DNA from: Flavonifractor avicola
GTDB lineage: Bacteria; Bacillota; Clostridia; Oscillospirales; Oscillospiraceae
Direction: 5' to 3'
Assembly (NCBI GenBank): GCA_019116915.1
Contig: DXAS01000063.1
Span: 1-17,637, forward strand
Length of the DNA stretch: 17,637 bases
Shown here: positions 1 to 5,971 of the stretch, piece after piece
Position numbering within the stretch: position 1 is the first letter of the stretch
Layout: the number at the start of each line of letters is the position of its first letter
Position numbers and translations under genes: made by a program
The notes under the pieces: generated by a model
Database searches by the model: none
The model's input: only the letters and a program-made list of their open reading frames with translations
Told to the model about the DNA's origin: nothing

Positions 1-825
1 CACCCGGTCGTCGTGGCCGTAGGCGCCGATGAGGGAGCGGTCAAAACCGATATCCATGGCCTGGAAGGCGGGCACGGCGGACAGCTCGGCAGAGATGAAT
101 TCCTCCTCGGTAATACCGTACTTCTGGTTGAGCAGGTCCAGAACAGCCAGCTTCACCCGGTCAGAGCCCTCGTCGTCCTTAAAGGGACGGCTGCCGATGA
201 GCAGGTTCAGGCTCTCGCCGGGGATGGCCTCACCCAGGGGCTTCTTGGACTGCTCGGACCCCAGGTGGGGCAGCAGATCGTCGATGGTGAAGCGGGGCTC
301 GTCCGCGCCGGCGCCGATGGCCACCTTCACGGTGGAGCCGTCCTTCAGGGCGATGACGCCGTGAAGCTCCAGGGGAATGGTCACCCACTGATACTTGCGG
401 ATGCCGCCGTAGTAGTGGGTCTTGAAGAAGGCCAGCTCGGAATCCTCGTAGAGGGGGTTGGGCTTCAGGTCCAGCCGGGGGGAGTCGATGTGGGCGGCGC
501 CGATGTTGACGCCCTCGCTGAGGGGCTTGGTACCGATAACGGCCAGCATGATGGCCTTGCCCCGGTTCACCCGATACAGCTTGTCGCCGGGATTGAGGGC
601 CATACCACGGACAAAGGGCTTGAAGCCGTGATACTCGGCCAGGCGGACGGTCTCGTCCACGCACTCCCGCTCGGTCTTGCCGGCGTCCAGGAACTTCTTG
701 TAATCCTCACAATATGCGTTCAGATCCGCCTCTTCCGCGGGATTCAGACGGTCATAGCCATTCTTGGGCTGATAGAGCAGGGCTTCCCGCCGCAGCTCAC
801 CGGCGGTCTTTTGTTTCTCTTCCAT
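1..825 (-). CDS. M18 family aminopeptidase, C-terminal part beyond the window edge
   Basis: This gene encodes the first 275 residues of a zinc-dependent M18 (aspartyl aminopeptidase type) peptidase, a cytosolic enzyme that removes N-terminal residues from peptides. The ATG at 825 follows a good AAGGAGG site at 834-840. Visible family features are the metal-site segment AAHIDSPRLDLKP (His112, Asp114), the following THYYGGIRKYQW stretch, and GAYGHDDRV at the window edge, which matches the second M18 metal/catalytic block. The rest of the protein, including the remaining metal ligands, lies outside the window; family members are usually about 430-470 residues. It starts 26 bases after coaE stops, so the two are probably co-transcribed. 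The family call is firm; exact substrate preference cannot be read from this fragment. Confidence 0.93.
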   Translation of the reverse strand, partial: MEEKQKTAGELRREALLYQPKNGYDRLNPAEEADLNAYCEDYKKFLDAGKTERECVDETVRLAEYHGFKPFVRGMALNPGDKLYRVNRGKAIMLAVIGTKPLSEGVNIGAAHIDSPRLDLKPNPLYEDSELAFFKTHYYGGIRKYQWVTIPLELHGVIALKDGSTVKVAIGAGADEPRFTIDDLLPHLGSEQSKKPLGEAIPGESLNLLIGSRPFKDDEGSDRVKLAVLDLLNQKYGITEEEFISAELSAVPAFQAMDIGFDRSLIGAYGHDDRV

Positions 826-851
826 GTGAGAGTCCTCCTTTATGATAAACG

Positions 852-1445
852 TTATGGGATCAGCATCTGAAACAGAGCCAGGGCCTTTTGGGCAAATTCC
901 TCCGCCGTGCCCTGATTCTCCAGGATATAGGTGCAGTGGGTACGGAAAAAATCATCCCCCTGCTGGGCATCCACCCGCTTGCAGGCGTAGTCCTCCGGGA
1001 TACCCTCCCGGGCCATGATGCGGCGGATACGGATCTCCCTGGGAGCCAGAATGCCCACCACCGCGTCGCAGGTCTCCCCTACGCCGCTTTCGATGAGGGC
1101 GATGGCATCGATGGCTACCGCCGGCCGTCCGTCCGTCTCTGCCTGGGCGGCCTGCCGGTCGATCTCTTCGATAATAAATCGATGGGTAATGGCATTTAGA
1201 TCTGCCAAAGCTGTGGGATCGGCAAAGACCACACTGCCCAGGGCCTTCCGGTCCACCTGTCCCGTCTCATCCAGGATGGCAGAACCAAAACGGGCCGTCA
1301 GGGCGTCCCCCATGGGAGCGCTGTGGGCCAGCAGGTCATGATACACCTGATCGGCGTCAATGATATGGGCCCCCAGTTCGGTCAATACGTTGAGGGCGGT
1401 GGTCTTACCCGCTCCGGTGGGGCCGGTGATGCCGATGCGTTTCAT
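852..1445 (-). CDS. coaE: Dephospho-CoA kinase
   Basis: The 197-residue product is the last enzyme of coenzyme A synthesis, phosphorylating the ribose 3'-OH of dephospho-CoA with ATP in the cytosol. The P-loop is at residues 8-16 (GPTGAGKTT), followed by the CoaE hallmark DADQVYHDLL (from Asp31), and a lid region IRIRRIMAREGIPEDYACKR with a downstream Gln (AQQGDDFF). Length is normal for the family. The P-loop is a variant: most CoaE proteins read GGIGSGKS here. The ATG at 1445 has a GGAGG at 1454-1458, eight bases upstream. It is the first gene of a coaE-aminopeptidase pair, preceded by the structured element at 1464-1711, whose nearest TGGTATACT copy could serve as an extended -10. That would leave a very short leader starting almost at the ribosome site, so a promoter further upstream is also possible. 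Confidence 0.93.
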   Translation of the reverse strand: MKRIGITGPTGAGKTTALNVLTELGAHIIDADQVYHDLLAHSAPMGDALTARFGSAILDETGQVDRKALGSVVFADPTALADLNAITHRFIIEEIDRQAAQAETDGRPAVAIDAIALIESGVGETCDAVVGILAPREIRIRRIMAREGIPEDYACKRVDAQQGDDFFRTHCTYILENQGTAEEFAQKALALFQMLIP

Positions 1446-1467
1446 GTCCTTCGCCTCCAGCAGTTAG

Positions 1468-1549
1468 TATACCATGACAGCAAGCGGCTTCACCGCTTGC
1501 CCGCCGGATATCCGGCGAAAGCCGGCTCTGCCGGCTTAGTCATGGTGTA
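1468..1549. repeat. Three-hairpin (cloverleaf-like) module 1
   Basis: An outer stem pairs TATACCATGAC (1468-1478) with GTCATGGTGTA (1539-1549), with one G-T wobble. Inside lie three back-to-back hairpins: GCAAGCGG/CCGCTTGC (1480-1500, loop of 5), the perfect 16-base palindrome CGCCGGATATCCGGCG (1502-1517), and AAGCCGGC/GCCGGCTT (1519-1537, loop of 3). Almost every base is in a helix. It does not look like a tRNA: arms and loops lack tRNA consensus bases. Confidence 0.75.
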
Positions 1550-1636
1550 ACAAGCGCAATCTGCCCTTTGCTGCGCAAAGAGCAGGTGCATGAAATGCAC
1601 AGCCGCATATCTGCGGCTTTTGCGCTTATTATACCA
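1543..1636. repeat. Three-hairpin module 2, sharing an arm with module 1
   Basis: The outer stem AAGCGCAA (1552-1559) / TTGCGCTT (1620-1627) encloses CTGCcCTTTGC/GCAAAGaGCAG (1561-1585, one mismatch), GTGCAT/ATGCAC (1586-1600, loop of 3) and AGCCGCA/TGCGGCT (1601-1618, loop of 4). The stem can extend through TGGTGTAA (1543-1550) paired with TTATACCA (1629-1636). That left arm is the same segment that closes module 1, so the two outer stems compete. Confidence 0.7.
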
Positions 1637-1723
1637 CACTGCACAAGGGGTGTGTGAGCGATTTGTAAATTGTGGCGGCTTCTCCACATCCGCAGCCTAA
1701 TTAGTATACCACAAGTTCCGCCC

Positions 1724-1748
1724 CTTTGGAAAACGATTTTTTCCAAAG
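1724..1748. repeat. Inverted repeat beside the terminator
   Basis: CTTTGGAAAA (1724-1733) is perfectly complementary to TTTTCCAAAG (1739-1748) with a 5-base loop. It sits just beyond the strong terminator and may be a secondary termination or RNA-end structure for transcripts of the sigma operon. Function is inferred from position only. Confidence 0.5.
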
Positions 1749-1752
1749 CCGA

Positions 1753-1792
1753 AAAATCGGGACGGCGAAGCTTTATTCGCCGTCCCGATTTT
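1753..1792 (-). terminator. Strong intrinsic terminator of the sigma/anti-sigma operon
   Basis: A 17-base perfect stem (1753-1769 with 1776-1792, core ATCGGGACGGCGAA) with a 6-base loop begins four bases after the anti-sigma stop codon. On the minus strand it ends in a run of five T. The A/T flanks are symmetrical, so it may also work on the plus strand. Confidence 0.88.
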
Positions 1793-1796
1793 ATCG

Positions 1797-2525
1797 CTAT
1801 TCATGCTCGGACCAGCCGTGGTGATGGCCGTGGCCGTTCCCCGTCGGGGCACTCTCTACAACGTTTCCCTGCTCCAGCGATCCAATCCAGTCCCGGATCT
1901 GCCGCATGGTCAGCCCCGCCACATCCTCCGCCGTCACAGTGGGGTCCAGGGCCTGAAGTTCCAGAAACGCCTGGTACTTGCCCAGGGACAGCCCGGCGTG
2001 GTGGGCCTGCTCCAGCGCTTCCGCATCCCCATGATGGCACTGGACATTCTCCTGCCCGGCGGTACAGTCCTCCGCCCCCGCCAGCAGCCGGCTGCACTGG
2101 ACCTCGTCCTCCCCCGCCACGGTGATGGACAACAGCTCACCTGCCGCCAGCCGGTCGGCAATGCTCTCACTGGCTACCAGCTGTTCCAGGGCCTCCTGGT
2201 AGTCCATCAATCTCAGGTCCAGGCTATCGGCCAGCTCCTGACCGTCCTCATTCCAGGCGCGAACGGTCACCACCTTGTCAAACCGGTTGATCCCCAGTTC
2301 CAGGGATGGATTGATGTCGATGCTGAGATAGGTGGTTGGTGTAAAGTAGTAACGGTATCCACCCAGCCCCACCAACAGCAGCACAAGGCAGACTGCCACC
2401 GCGGCCAGGTAGCCCACAGGCCGGTGGCGGCGGCTCCGCGCCCGGTCCAGGGCGGCCCGGGTATTTTCCTTCATGGCTTCTCCGGCGTAAAGCTGCCCAA
2501 AGGCCTCCCGGATCTGCTCATCCAT
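1797..2525 (-). CDS. Membrane anti-sigma factor with RsgI-like outer domain and His-rich tail
   Basis: I chose the ATG at 2525 (242 residues) because GGAGG at 2534-2538 lies eight bases upstream; a GTG at 2534 is possible. Residues 1-35 form a short basic cytosolic part expected to hold the sigma factor. Residues 38-60 are one membrane span. Residues 64-108 (YLSIDINPSLELGI, then RFDKVVTVRAWNEDG) match the outer domain of RsgI-type anti-sigma factors. The Asn72-Pro73 pair corresponds to the Asn-Pro autocleavage site reported for clostridial RsgI. A helical segment follows (GLSLGKYQAFLELQALDP). The end is rich in His and Cys: CHHGD at 163, AHHAG at 174, GHGHHHGW from 231. The start overlaps the sigma gene by 8 bases, as expected for a translationally coupled regulator pair. 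The ligand sensed is unknown; metal or the neighbouring secreted protein is inference. Confidence 0.82.
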   Translation of the reverse strand: MDEQIREAFGQLYAGEAMKENTRAALDRARSRRHRPVGYLAAVAVCLVLLLVGLGGYRYYFTPTTYLSIDINPSLELGINRFDKVVTVRAWNEDGQELADSLDLRLMDYQEALEQLVASESIADRLAAGELLSITVAGEDEVQCSRLLAGAEDCTAGQENVQCHHGDAEALEQAHHAGLSLGKYQAFLELQALDPTVTAEDVAGLTMRQIRDWIGSLEQGNVVESAPTGNGHGHHHGWSEHE

Positions 2526-3000
2526 GGTCCTCACCTCCCAGCACTTCCTTCAGATGGGCCCTGGCCCGAGCCAGGTTGGTGTAGATGGTGTTCACATTTT
2601 TTCCCAGCAGGCGGCTCAGCTCAGGCGCAGTATATCCCTCATAGTAGTGGAGGTACACCACCTCCCGCTCCTTCCTGGGCAGCTCCAGCACGGCCCGGAG
2701 CACCTCCCGCCCCTGGTCAGTCAATTGGTCGGCCTGGCCGGTCAGCTCCTCCAGGGGCACCGTACGGCTGCGAAAAAAGCTGCGGAGCAGATCCTTGCAG
2801 GCGTTGAGGGTGACCCGGATGAACCAGGCCTTCTCATGCGCCCTGCTCTCAAAGGGCTTGTCGTGGAGCAGGTATTTCAGAAACACCGTCTGAAAGATGT
2901 CCTGGGTATCCGCCTCGTTCTTCAGCTGGATCATGCACAGCCGCCGCACAGTATCCCCATACCGCTCTATGGCCGCATTGGTCTCCTCTTCACTTCGCAT
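2518..3000 (-). CDS. ECF-type RNA polymerase sigma factor
   Basis: The 160-residue protein has the two-domain layout of extracytoplasmic-function sigma factors. Region 2 is at about residues 10-78, with DIFQTVFLKYLL and KAWFIRVTLNACKDLLR, which binds core polymerase and the -10. Region 4 is at about 100-153, with LPRKEREVVYLHYYEGYTAP and the helix-turn-helix LLGKNVNTIYTNLARARAHL, which reads the -35. Length is typical. The ATG at 3000 has a GAGG seven bases upstream. It lies 38 bases after the secreted repeat protein and overlaps the anti-sigma gene, so it is presumably held at the membrane by that partner. A candidate self-regulated promoter lies at 3353-3381. The subgroup and full regulon cannot be read from the window. 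Confidence 0.93.
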   Translation of the reverse strand: MRSEEETNAAIERYGDTVRRLCMIQLKNEADTQDIFQTVFLKYLLHDKPFESRAHEKAWFIRVTLNACKDLLRSFFRSRTVPLEELTGQADQLTDQGREVLRAVLELPRKEREVVYLHYYEGYTAPELSRLLGKNVNTIYTNLARARAHLKEVLGGEDHG

Positions 3001-3038
3001 GGAACACCCTCACTTCCTCCCCGGCTCAGCCAGATCAG

Positions 3039-3317
3039 TTACCAGCCGTGATGGCCCCGGCCCTGCCCATGGCAACCGGTGCCGTAGTTGTCGCAAACGC
3101 CGTCGCCGTTAGTATCGGTATACCAGCAGCTGCTCCCGTGGTAGTCACACACGCCATCGCCGTCGGTATCTACAAACCGGCAATAGTTCCCCCGGTTGTC
3201 ACAGATCCCGTCGCCGTTGGCGTCCACGTAATTTCGCCCCCCGGCGGCAAAGGCGCCGGTCACTCCCACCGTCAGCACCAGAGCGGCAATGGCGGTACCC
3301 ATTAGGATTTTCTTCAT
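3039..3317 (-). CDS. Small secreted protein with three calcium-loop/cysteine repeats
   Basis: This 92-residue protein has a clear signal peptide (MKK, hydrophobic 4-22, likely cut near AFA-A at 23-24). The mature part is three exact-length 18-residue repeats (30-47, 48-65, 66-83). Each reads roughly aromatic-x-D-x-[ND]-G-D-G-[IV]-C-D-x-x-G-x-x-C plus one residue. The acidic residues at positions 1, 3, 5 and 9 of the loop resemble EF-hand, dockerin or thrombospondin type-3 calcium loops but lack the EF-hand Glu at position 12. Two Cys per repeat could make disulfides or bind metal. The tail GQGRGHHGW closely resembles the anti-sigma tail. It is the first gene of the sigma operon, with AAGGAGG seven bases before the ATG. 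No enzymatic function is visible. A role as signal, metal buffer or regulated output is inference. Confidence 0.87.
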   Translation of the reverse strand: MKKILMGTAIAALVLTVGVTGAFAAGGRNYVDANGDGICDNRGNYCRFVDTDGDGVCDYHGSSCWYTDTNGDGVCDNYGTGCHGQGRGHHGW

Positions 3318-3352
3318 GTGAATTCCTCCTTACTTTATTTGGTTTCACCCTG

Positions 3353-3381
3353 AATACGAACCAAAGGACGGAATCCTTTCA
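3353..3381 (-). promoter_or_regulatory. Candidate ECF promoter of the sigma operon with palindromic spacer
   Basis: On the minus strand TGAAAG (3381-3376), 17 bases, then CGTATT (3358-3353) resembles the TGAAAC/CGTA pattern of many Gram-positive ECF promoters. The start point would be near 3347, giving a 30-base leader before the ATG at 3317. The spacer region holds the inverted repeat AAAGGA-N5-TCCTTT (3363-3379), which could bind a regulator. A weak sigma-A reading (TTGAAA with TCGTAT) is the alternative. Confidence 0.5.
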
Positions 3382-3389
3382 ACACTTTG

Positions 3390-3420
3390 AAAAAAGATGG
3401 CCGTGAAAACACGGCCATCT
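3390..3420 (-). terminator. Terminator after the Sua5 gene
   Basis: An 11-base perfect stem, AGATGGCCGTG with CACGGCCATCT (3395-3405 and 3410-3420), and a 4-base loop are followed on the minus strand by a T tract (3394-3390). It starts three bases past the Sua5 stop codon and separates the long translation-related operon from the sigma operon. Confidence 0.88.
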
Positions 3421-3423
3421 TCG

Positions 3424-4449
3424 TTAATCGGGCTGATCGGCCCGGATGATATGGAATCCGGCCGCCTTGTTGAGCCGGTTGGCTACTGCCAGACCGATGC
3501 CGGTGGCGTCGGGGCACTGGGCCCAGATGTGTGTCACGTCGGTGCCGTCAAACCAACGCAGGGCGTCAAACACCCGTCTGGCCTGCTCGGGCACGTCGGT
3601 GCTGGGGCCCAGCTGCTCCAGGGGGTGGCCCTCAAACAGATGGGTATACTCGTCAAAGCAGATCACCCCGTCGCCGGGGGCCATATGGGTCTGGATGTAT
3701 CGGGCCGCCGTCTCAGGCGCGCCCTGAACCACCGTCACCGGCGCTTTGGGTGCGTAGTGGCGGTACTTCATGCCGGGAGCCTTAGGCTGCTCCCCGGCAC
3801 CCATGAGCCGAGTCACTGCCGGGTCCACCGCCACCTCGCCCAGTACACTCTTCAGCTGCTCCAGGGTGATGCCGCCGGGACGCAGCAGCCTGGGCGGTTG
3901 CTCGGTCAGGTCAATGATGGTGGACTCCACCCCCACGGAGCAGGGGCCGCCGTCCACAATGCCGTCGATCTTGCCGTCCATATCCTCCAGCATATCCGCC
4001 ATATTGGTGGGGCTGGGCCGGCCGGAAGTGTTGCCCGACGGAGCAGCTACCGGCACATCCGCGGCAGCGATGATAGCCCGGCACACCGGATGGGCCGGGC
4101 AGCGCATCCCCACTGTGTCCAGTCCGGCGGTAACAGCGGCAGGCACAATGGGCTTGTGCTTGAGGATCATGGTCATAGGACCGGGCCAGAATTTGTCGGC
4201 CAGGGCATAGGCCGCCTCCGGGATGTCCTCGCAGTAGCGCTCCAGCCAGTCGGCGGTGGGGATATGAAGAATCAGCGGGTTGTCCTGGGGACGGCCCTTG
4301 GCCGCAAAAATGTGACCTACCGCCTCGCTGTTCAGCCCGTTGGCCCCCAGGCCGTACACCGTCTCAGTGGGGATCCCCAGCAGACCTCCCCGGCGGAGGA
4401 TGTCCGCCGCCTCCCCGATCTGCTTATCATTCAAACGCAGGGTATGCAT
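3424..4449 (-). CDS. sua5: L-threonylcarbamoyladenylate synthase (Sua5/YwlC type)
   Basis: The 341-residue enzyme condenses threonine, bicarbonate and ATP to threonylcarbamoyl-AMP, the donor for the t6A37 modification of ANN-decoding tRNAs. The YrdC-like catalytic domain covers about residues 1-200. It shows PTETVYGLGANG (from 27), KGRPQDNPL, KFWPGPMT, AAPSGNTSGRPSPT, ESTIIDL and LLRPGGI, all standard for the family. The linker KAPGMKYRHYAPKAPV and the remaining 110 or so residues form the C-terminal Sua5 domain, so this is the long form rather than the short TsaC. The ATG at 4449 follows GAGGAAGG at close spacing. It is the last gene of the minus-strand run from 8502 and is followed directly by a terminator. 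Linkage of sua5 with prfA is common in Gram-positive bacteria. Confidence 0.95.
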   Translation of the reverse strand: MHTLRLNDKQIGEAADILRRGGLLGIPTETVYGLGANGLNSEAVGHIFAAKGRPQDNPLILHIPTADWLERYCEDIPEAAYALADKFWPGPMTMILKHKPIVPAAVTAGLDTVGMRCPAHPVCRAIIAAADVPVAAPSGNTSGRPSPTNMADMLEDMDGKIDGIVDGGPCSVGVESTIIDLTEQPPRLLRPGGITLEQLKSVLGEVAVDPAVTRLMGAGEQPKAPGMKYRHYAPKAPVTVVQGAPETAARYIQTHMAPGDGVICFDEYTHLFEGHPLEQLGPSTDVPEQARRVFDALRWFDGTDVTHIWAQCPDATGIGLAVANRLNKAAGFHIIRADQPD

Positions 4450-4466
4450 CCTTCCTCACCGCTTTC

Positions 4467-4580
4467 TCAAAACCGATGACGGCGGCGGCGACGGCGGTCC
4501 CTCTGTACCACCGTCAGGATACCTGCCGCCAGCAGGGCGGCGCCGGACAGGATGTGCAGGATGCCAATGGCCTTTTTCAT
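4467..4580 (-). CDS. 37-residue single-span membrane protein with Arg-rich tail
   Basis: A short open frame reads MKKAIGILHILSGAALLAAG, then ILTVVQRDRRRRRRHRF. Residues 4-25 are a hydrophobic span and the last 12 residues are strongly basic, predicting an N-out/C-in membrane peptide. The AAAGGAG ribosome site lies about eight bases before the ATG. The gene fits neatly between the 85-residue unknown protein (16-base gap) and sua5 (17-base gap) in the same operon. The family is not recognised. The good ribosome site, operon fit and coherent membrane-peptide layout argue that it is real; length alone cannot prove this. Confidence 0.68.
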   Translation of the reverse strand: MKKAIGILHILSGAALLAAGILTVVQRDRRRRRRHRF

Positions 4581-4596
4581 ACCCAAGTCTCCTTTG

Positions 4597-4854
4597 TTAT
4601 TCGTAGATGCCCACCGGCGTGCCCGCCAGTTCAATGGTGGTATCGGGGGCGAATTTGGCCTTTTGCAGATAGCCCTTCACGGTGAGAATGCCGTATTTGG
4701 GGTTGACCTTCTCATCCTCCAGCTCCAGCTCCAGATAGTCGGCGCCCGAGCCGGTGAGCCAGCCGTCGTCCTCCAGCAGGTTCGCCAGATCGTCCCGTAC
4801 CAGATCCAGGGTCAGCCCCTCCGGCAGGGTATTGAAATGAATGATCAGTTCCAT
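4597..4854 (-). CDS. Unknown 85-residue acidic protein
   Basis: The ATG at 4854 is preceded by AAGGAG at proper spacing. An in-frame extension further upstream would run back into prfA and has no ribosome site. The protein has no signal peptide or membrane span. It reads as strand (ELIIHF), acidic helix (LDLVRDDLANLLEDDGWL), strand (DYLELELED), strand (YGILTVKGYL), then TTIELAGTPVGIYE, so a small alpha/beta fold is likely. It is acidic in the first two thirds. I do not recognise a family. It lies 40 bases after prfA and 16 bases before the small membrane protein gene, in the position where prmC is often found, but it is far too short and lacks the NPPY motif of that methyltransferase. Confidence 0.85.
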   Translation of the reverse strand: MELIIHFNTLPEGLTLDLVRDDLANLLEDDGWLTGSGADYLELELEDEKVNPKYGILTVKGYLQKAKFAPDTTIELAGTPVGIYE

Positions 4855-4894
4855 GGTCAGTGCTCCTTTTCTGGGATTCCGGGATGCCTCCCGT

Positions 4895-5959
4895 TTATTC
4901 CTCCTGGCTGTGTTTGAGCCGCTCGGCCTGGTCAGCGGTAACCAGTCCATCGATGATCTCGTCCAGGTCGCCGTTCATCACGTTCTCCAGCTTATACAGG
5001 GTCAGGCCAATGCGGTGATCGGTGAGCCGTCCCTGAGGGAAATTATAGGTACGGATGCGCTCGTTCCGCATTCCGGTGCCCACCTGGCTGCGGCGCTCCG
5101 CCGTCAGGGACTCCTCCTGCTCCCGTACCTTCTCCTCATACAGCCGGGAGCGCAGGATCTGCATGGCCTTGTCCCGGTTCTGGAACTGGCTGCGCTCCTG
5201 CTGGCACTCCACCACCGTGCCGGTGGGCTTGTGGATGAGCCGCACAGCGGAGGAGGTCTTGTTGACGTGCTGTCCGCCCGCGCCGGAGGAGCGGAACACC
5301 TGCATCTCAATGTCGGCGGGATTGAGCTCAAAGTCCACCTCGTCCACCTCGGGCAGCACCGCCACTGTGGCAGTGGAGGTATGGATGCGCCCGCCCGACT
5401 CGGTCTCGGGCACCCGCTGGACCCGGTGTACTCCGCTTTCAAATTTCAGGCGGGAGTAGGCCCCGTCTCCCTCAATGGTAAAGCAGATTTCCTTGACGCC
5501 GCCCAGCTCGGTTTCATTCACCGAGTCTACCTCCACCTTCCAGCGGCGGGCGTCGGCGTACATGGAGTACATCCGGAACAGGGAGTGGGCAAACAGGGCC
5601 GCTTCCTCCCCTCCTACTCCGGCCCGGATCTCCACGATGACGTTTTTGTTGTCGTTGGGGTCCCGGGGCAGCAGCAGGATGCGGATCTCGTCCTCCAGCC
5701 GGGCAATATCCTCCTTGGCCTGCTGATACTCCTCCTTGGCCATCTCCCCCAGCTCCGGGTCGGACAACAGAGCCTCGGCGTCGGCCAGGTCCTGTTGGCG
5801 GCGGGTATAGGCCCGCCAGGCAGTGACCACCGGCTCCAGCTCCCGCTGCTCCTTATTGAGCTTGGCCACCAGGGCCGGGTCATTATAGGTCTCACCCGCC
5901 CCCAGCTGGGCCTCGATACTGGCAAAACGCAGGTCCAGGGCGCTTAGTTTTTGCTGCAT
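4895..5959 (-). CDS. prfA: Peptide chain release factor 1
   Basis: The product (354 residues from the ATG at 5959) ends translation at UAA and UAG codons. Domain 1 is the helical N-terminal part (about 1-100). The stop-codon reading motif is RVPETESGGRIHTS, with the P-x-T tripeptide at 184-186. The peptidyl hydrolysis motif GGQ is at 228-230 in SSGAGGQHVNKTSS, and RNERIRTYNFPQGRLTDHRI follows. Length matches the family (about 355-360). A TTG at 5965 lies closer to the AGGTGA site and could be the true start, adding two residues. It starts 12 bases after ydcF. The GGQ glutamine is normally methylated by PrmC, whose gene is not adjacent here. Confidence 0.96.
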   Translation of the reverse strand: MQQKLSALDLRFASIEAQLGAGETYNDPALVAKLNKEQRELEPVVTAWRAYTRRQQDLADAEALLSDPELGEMAKEEYQQAKEDIARLEDEIRILLLPRDPNDNKNVIVEIRAGVGGEEAALFAHSLFRMYSMYADARRWKVEVDSVNETELGGVKEICFTIEGDGAYSRLKFESGVHRVQRVPETESGGRIHTSTATVAVLPEVDEVDFELNPADIEMQVFRSSGAGGQHVNKTSSAVRLIHKPTGTVVECQQERSQFQNRDKAMQILRSRLYEEKVREQEESLTAERRSQVGTGMRNERIRTYNFPQGRLTDHRIGLTLYKLENVMNGDLDEIIDGLVTADQAERLKHSQEE

Positions 5960-5971
5960 ATCCAAATCATA

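Larger units (their letters stand above)
1464..1711. repeat. Intergenic structured element bounded by TTAGTATACCA repeats
   Basis: An 11-base sequence, TTAGTATACCA, occurs exactly at 1464-1474 and 1701-1711, and with one change (TTATTATACCA) at 1626-1636. Between the first and middle copies are six consecutive short hairpins arranged as two three-hairpin modules, each closed by an outer stem. The 1637-1700 part is less regular. Read on the minus strand, each repeat is TGGTATACTAA or TGGTATAATAA, which fits an extended -10 promoter box (TG-N-TATAAT), so the repeats may also start transcription toward coaE; no good -35 is visible. No transposase or coding capacity is seen. It resembles a non-autonomous or extragenic palindromic repeat family, but only one copy is in the window, so family status is inferred. 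Confidence 0.7.

Noticed and set aside
1464..1711. CRISPR array or IS element
   Set aside because: The repeats are 11 bases, only three, unevenly spaced, and no cas or transposase gene is present; the hairpins differ from each other.
1490..1746. Short minus-strand open frames in the hairpin element
   Set aside because: They cross palindromes, overlap each other in different frames, have no good ribosome sites and encode no coherent protein.
3129..3233. Tandem DNA repeats of 54 bases as a non-coding satellite
   Set aside because: The period is a multiple of three and corresponds exactly to the 18-residue protein repeats.
3397..4479. Plus-strand open frame opposite sua5
   Set aside because: Antisense shadow of a gene with full Sua5 motifs; it also starts inside a terminator hairpin.
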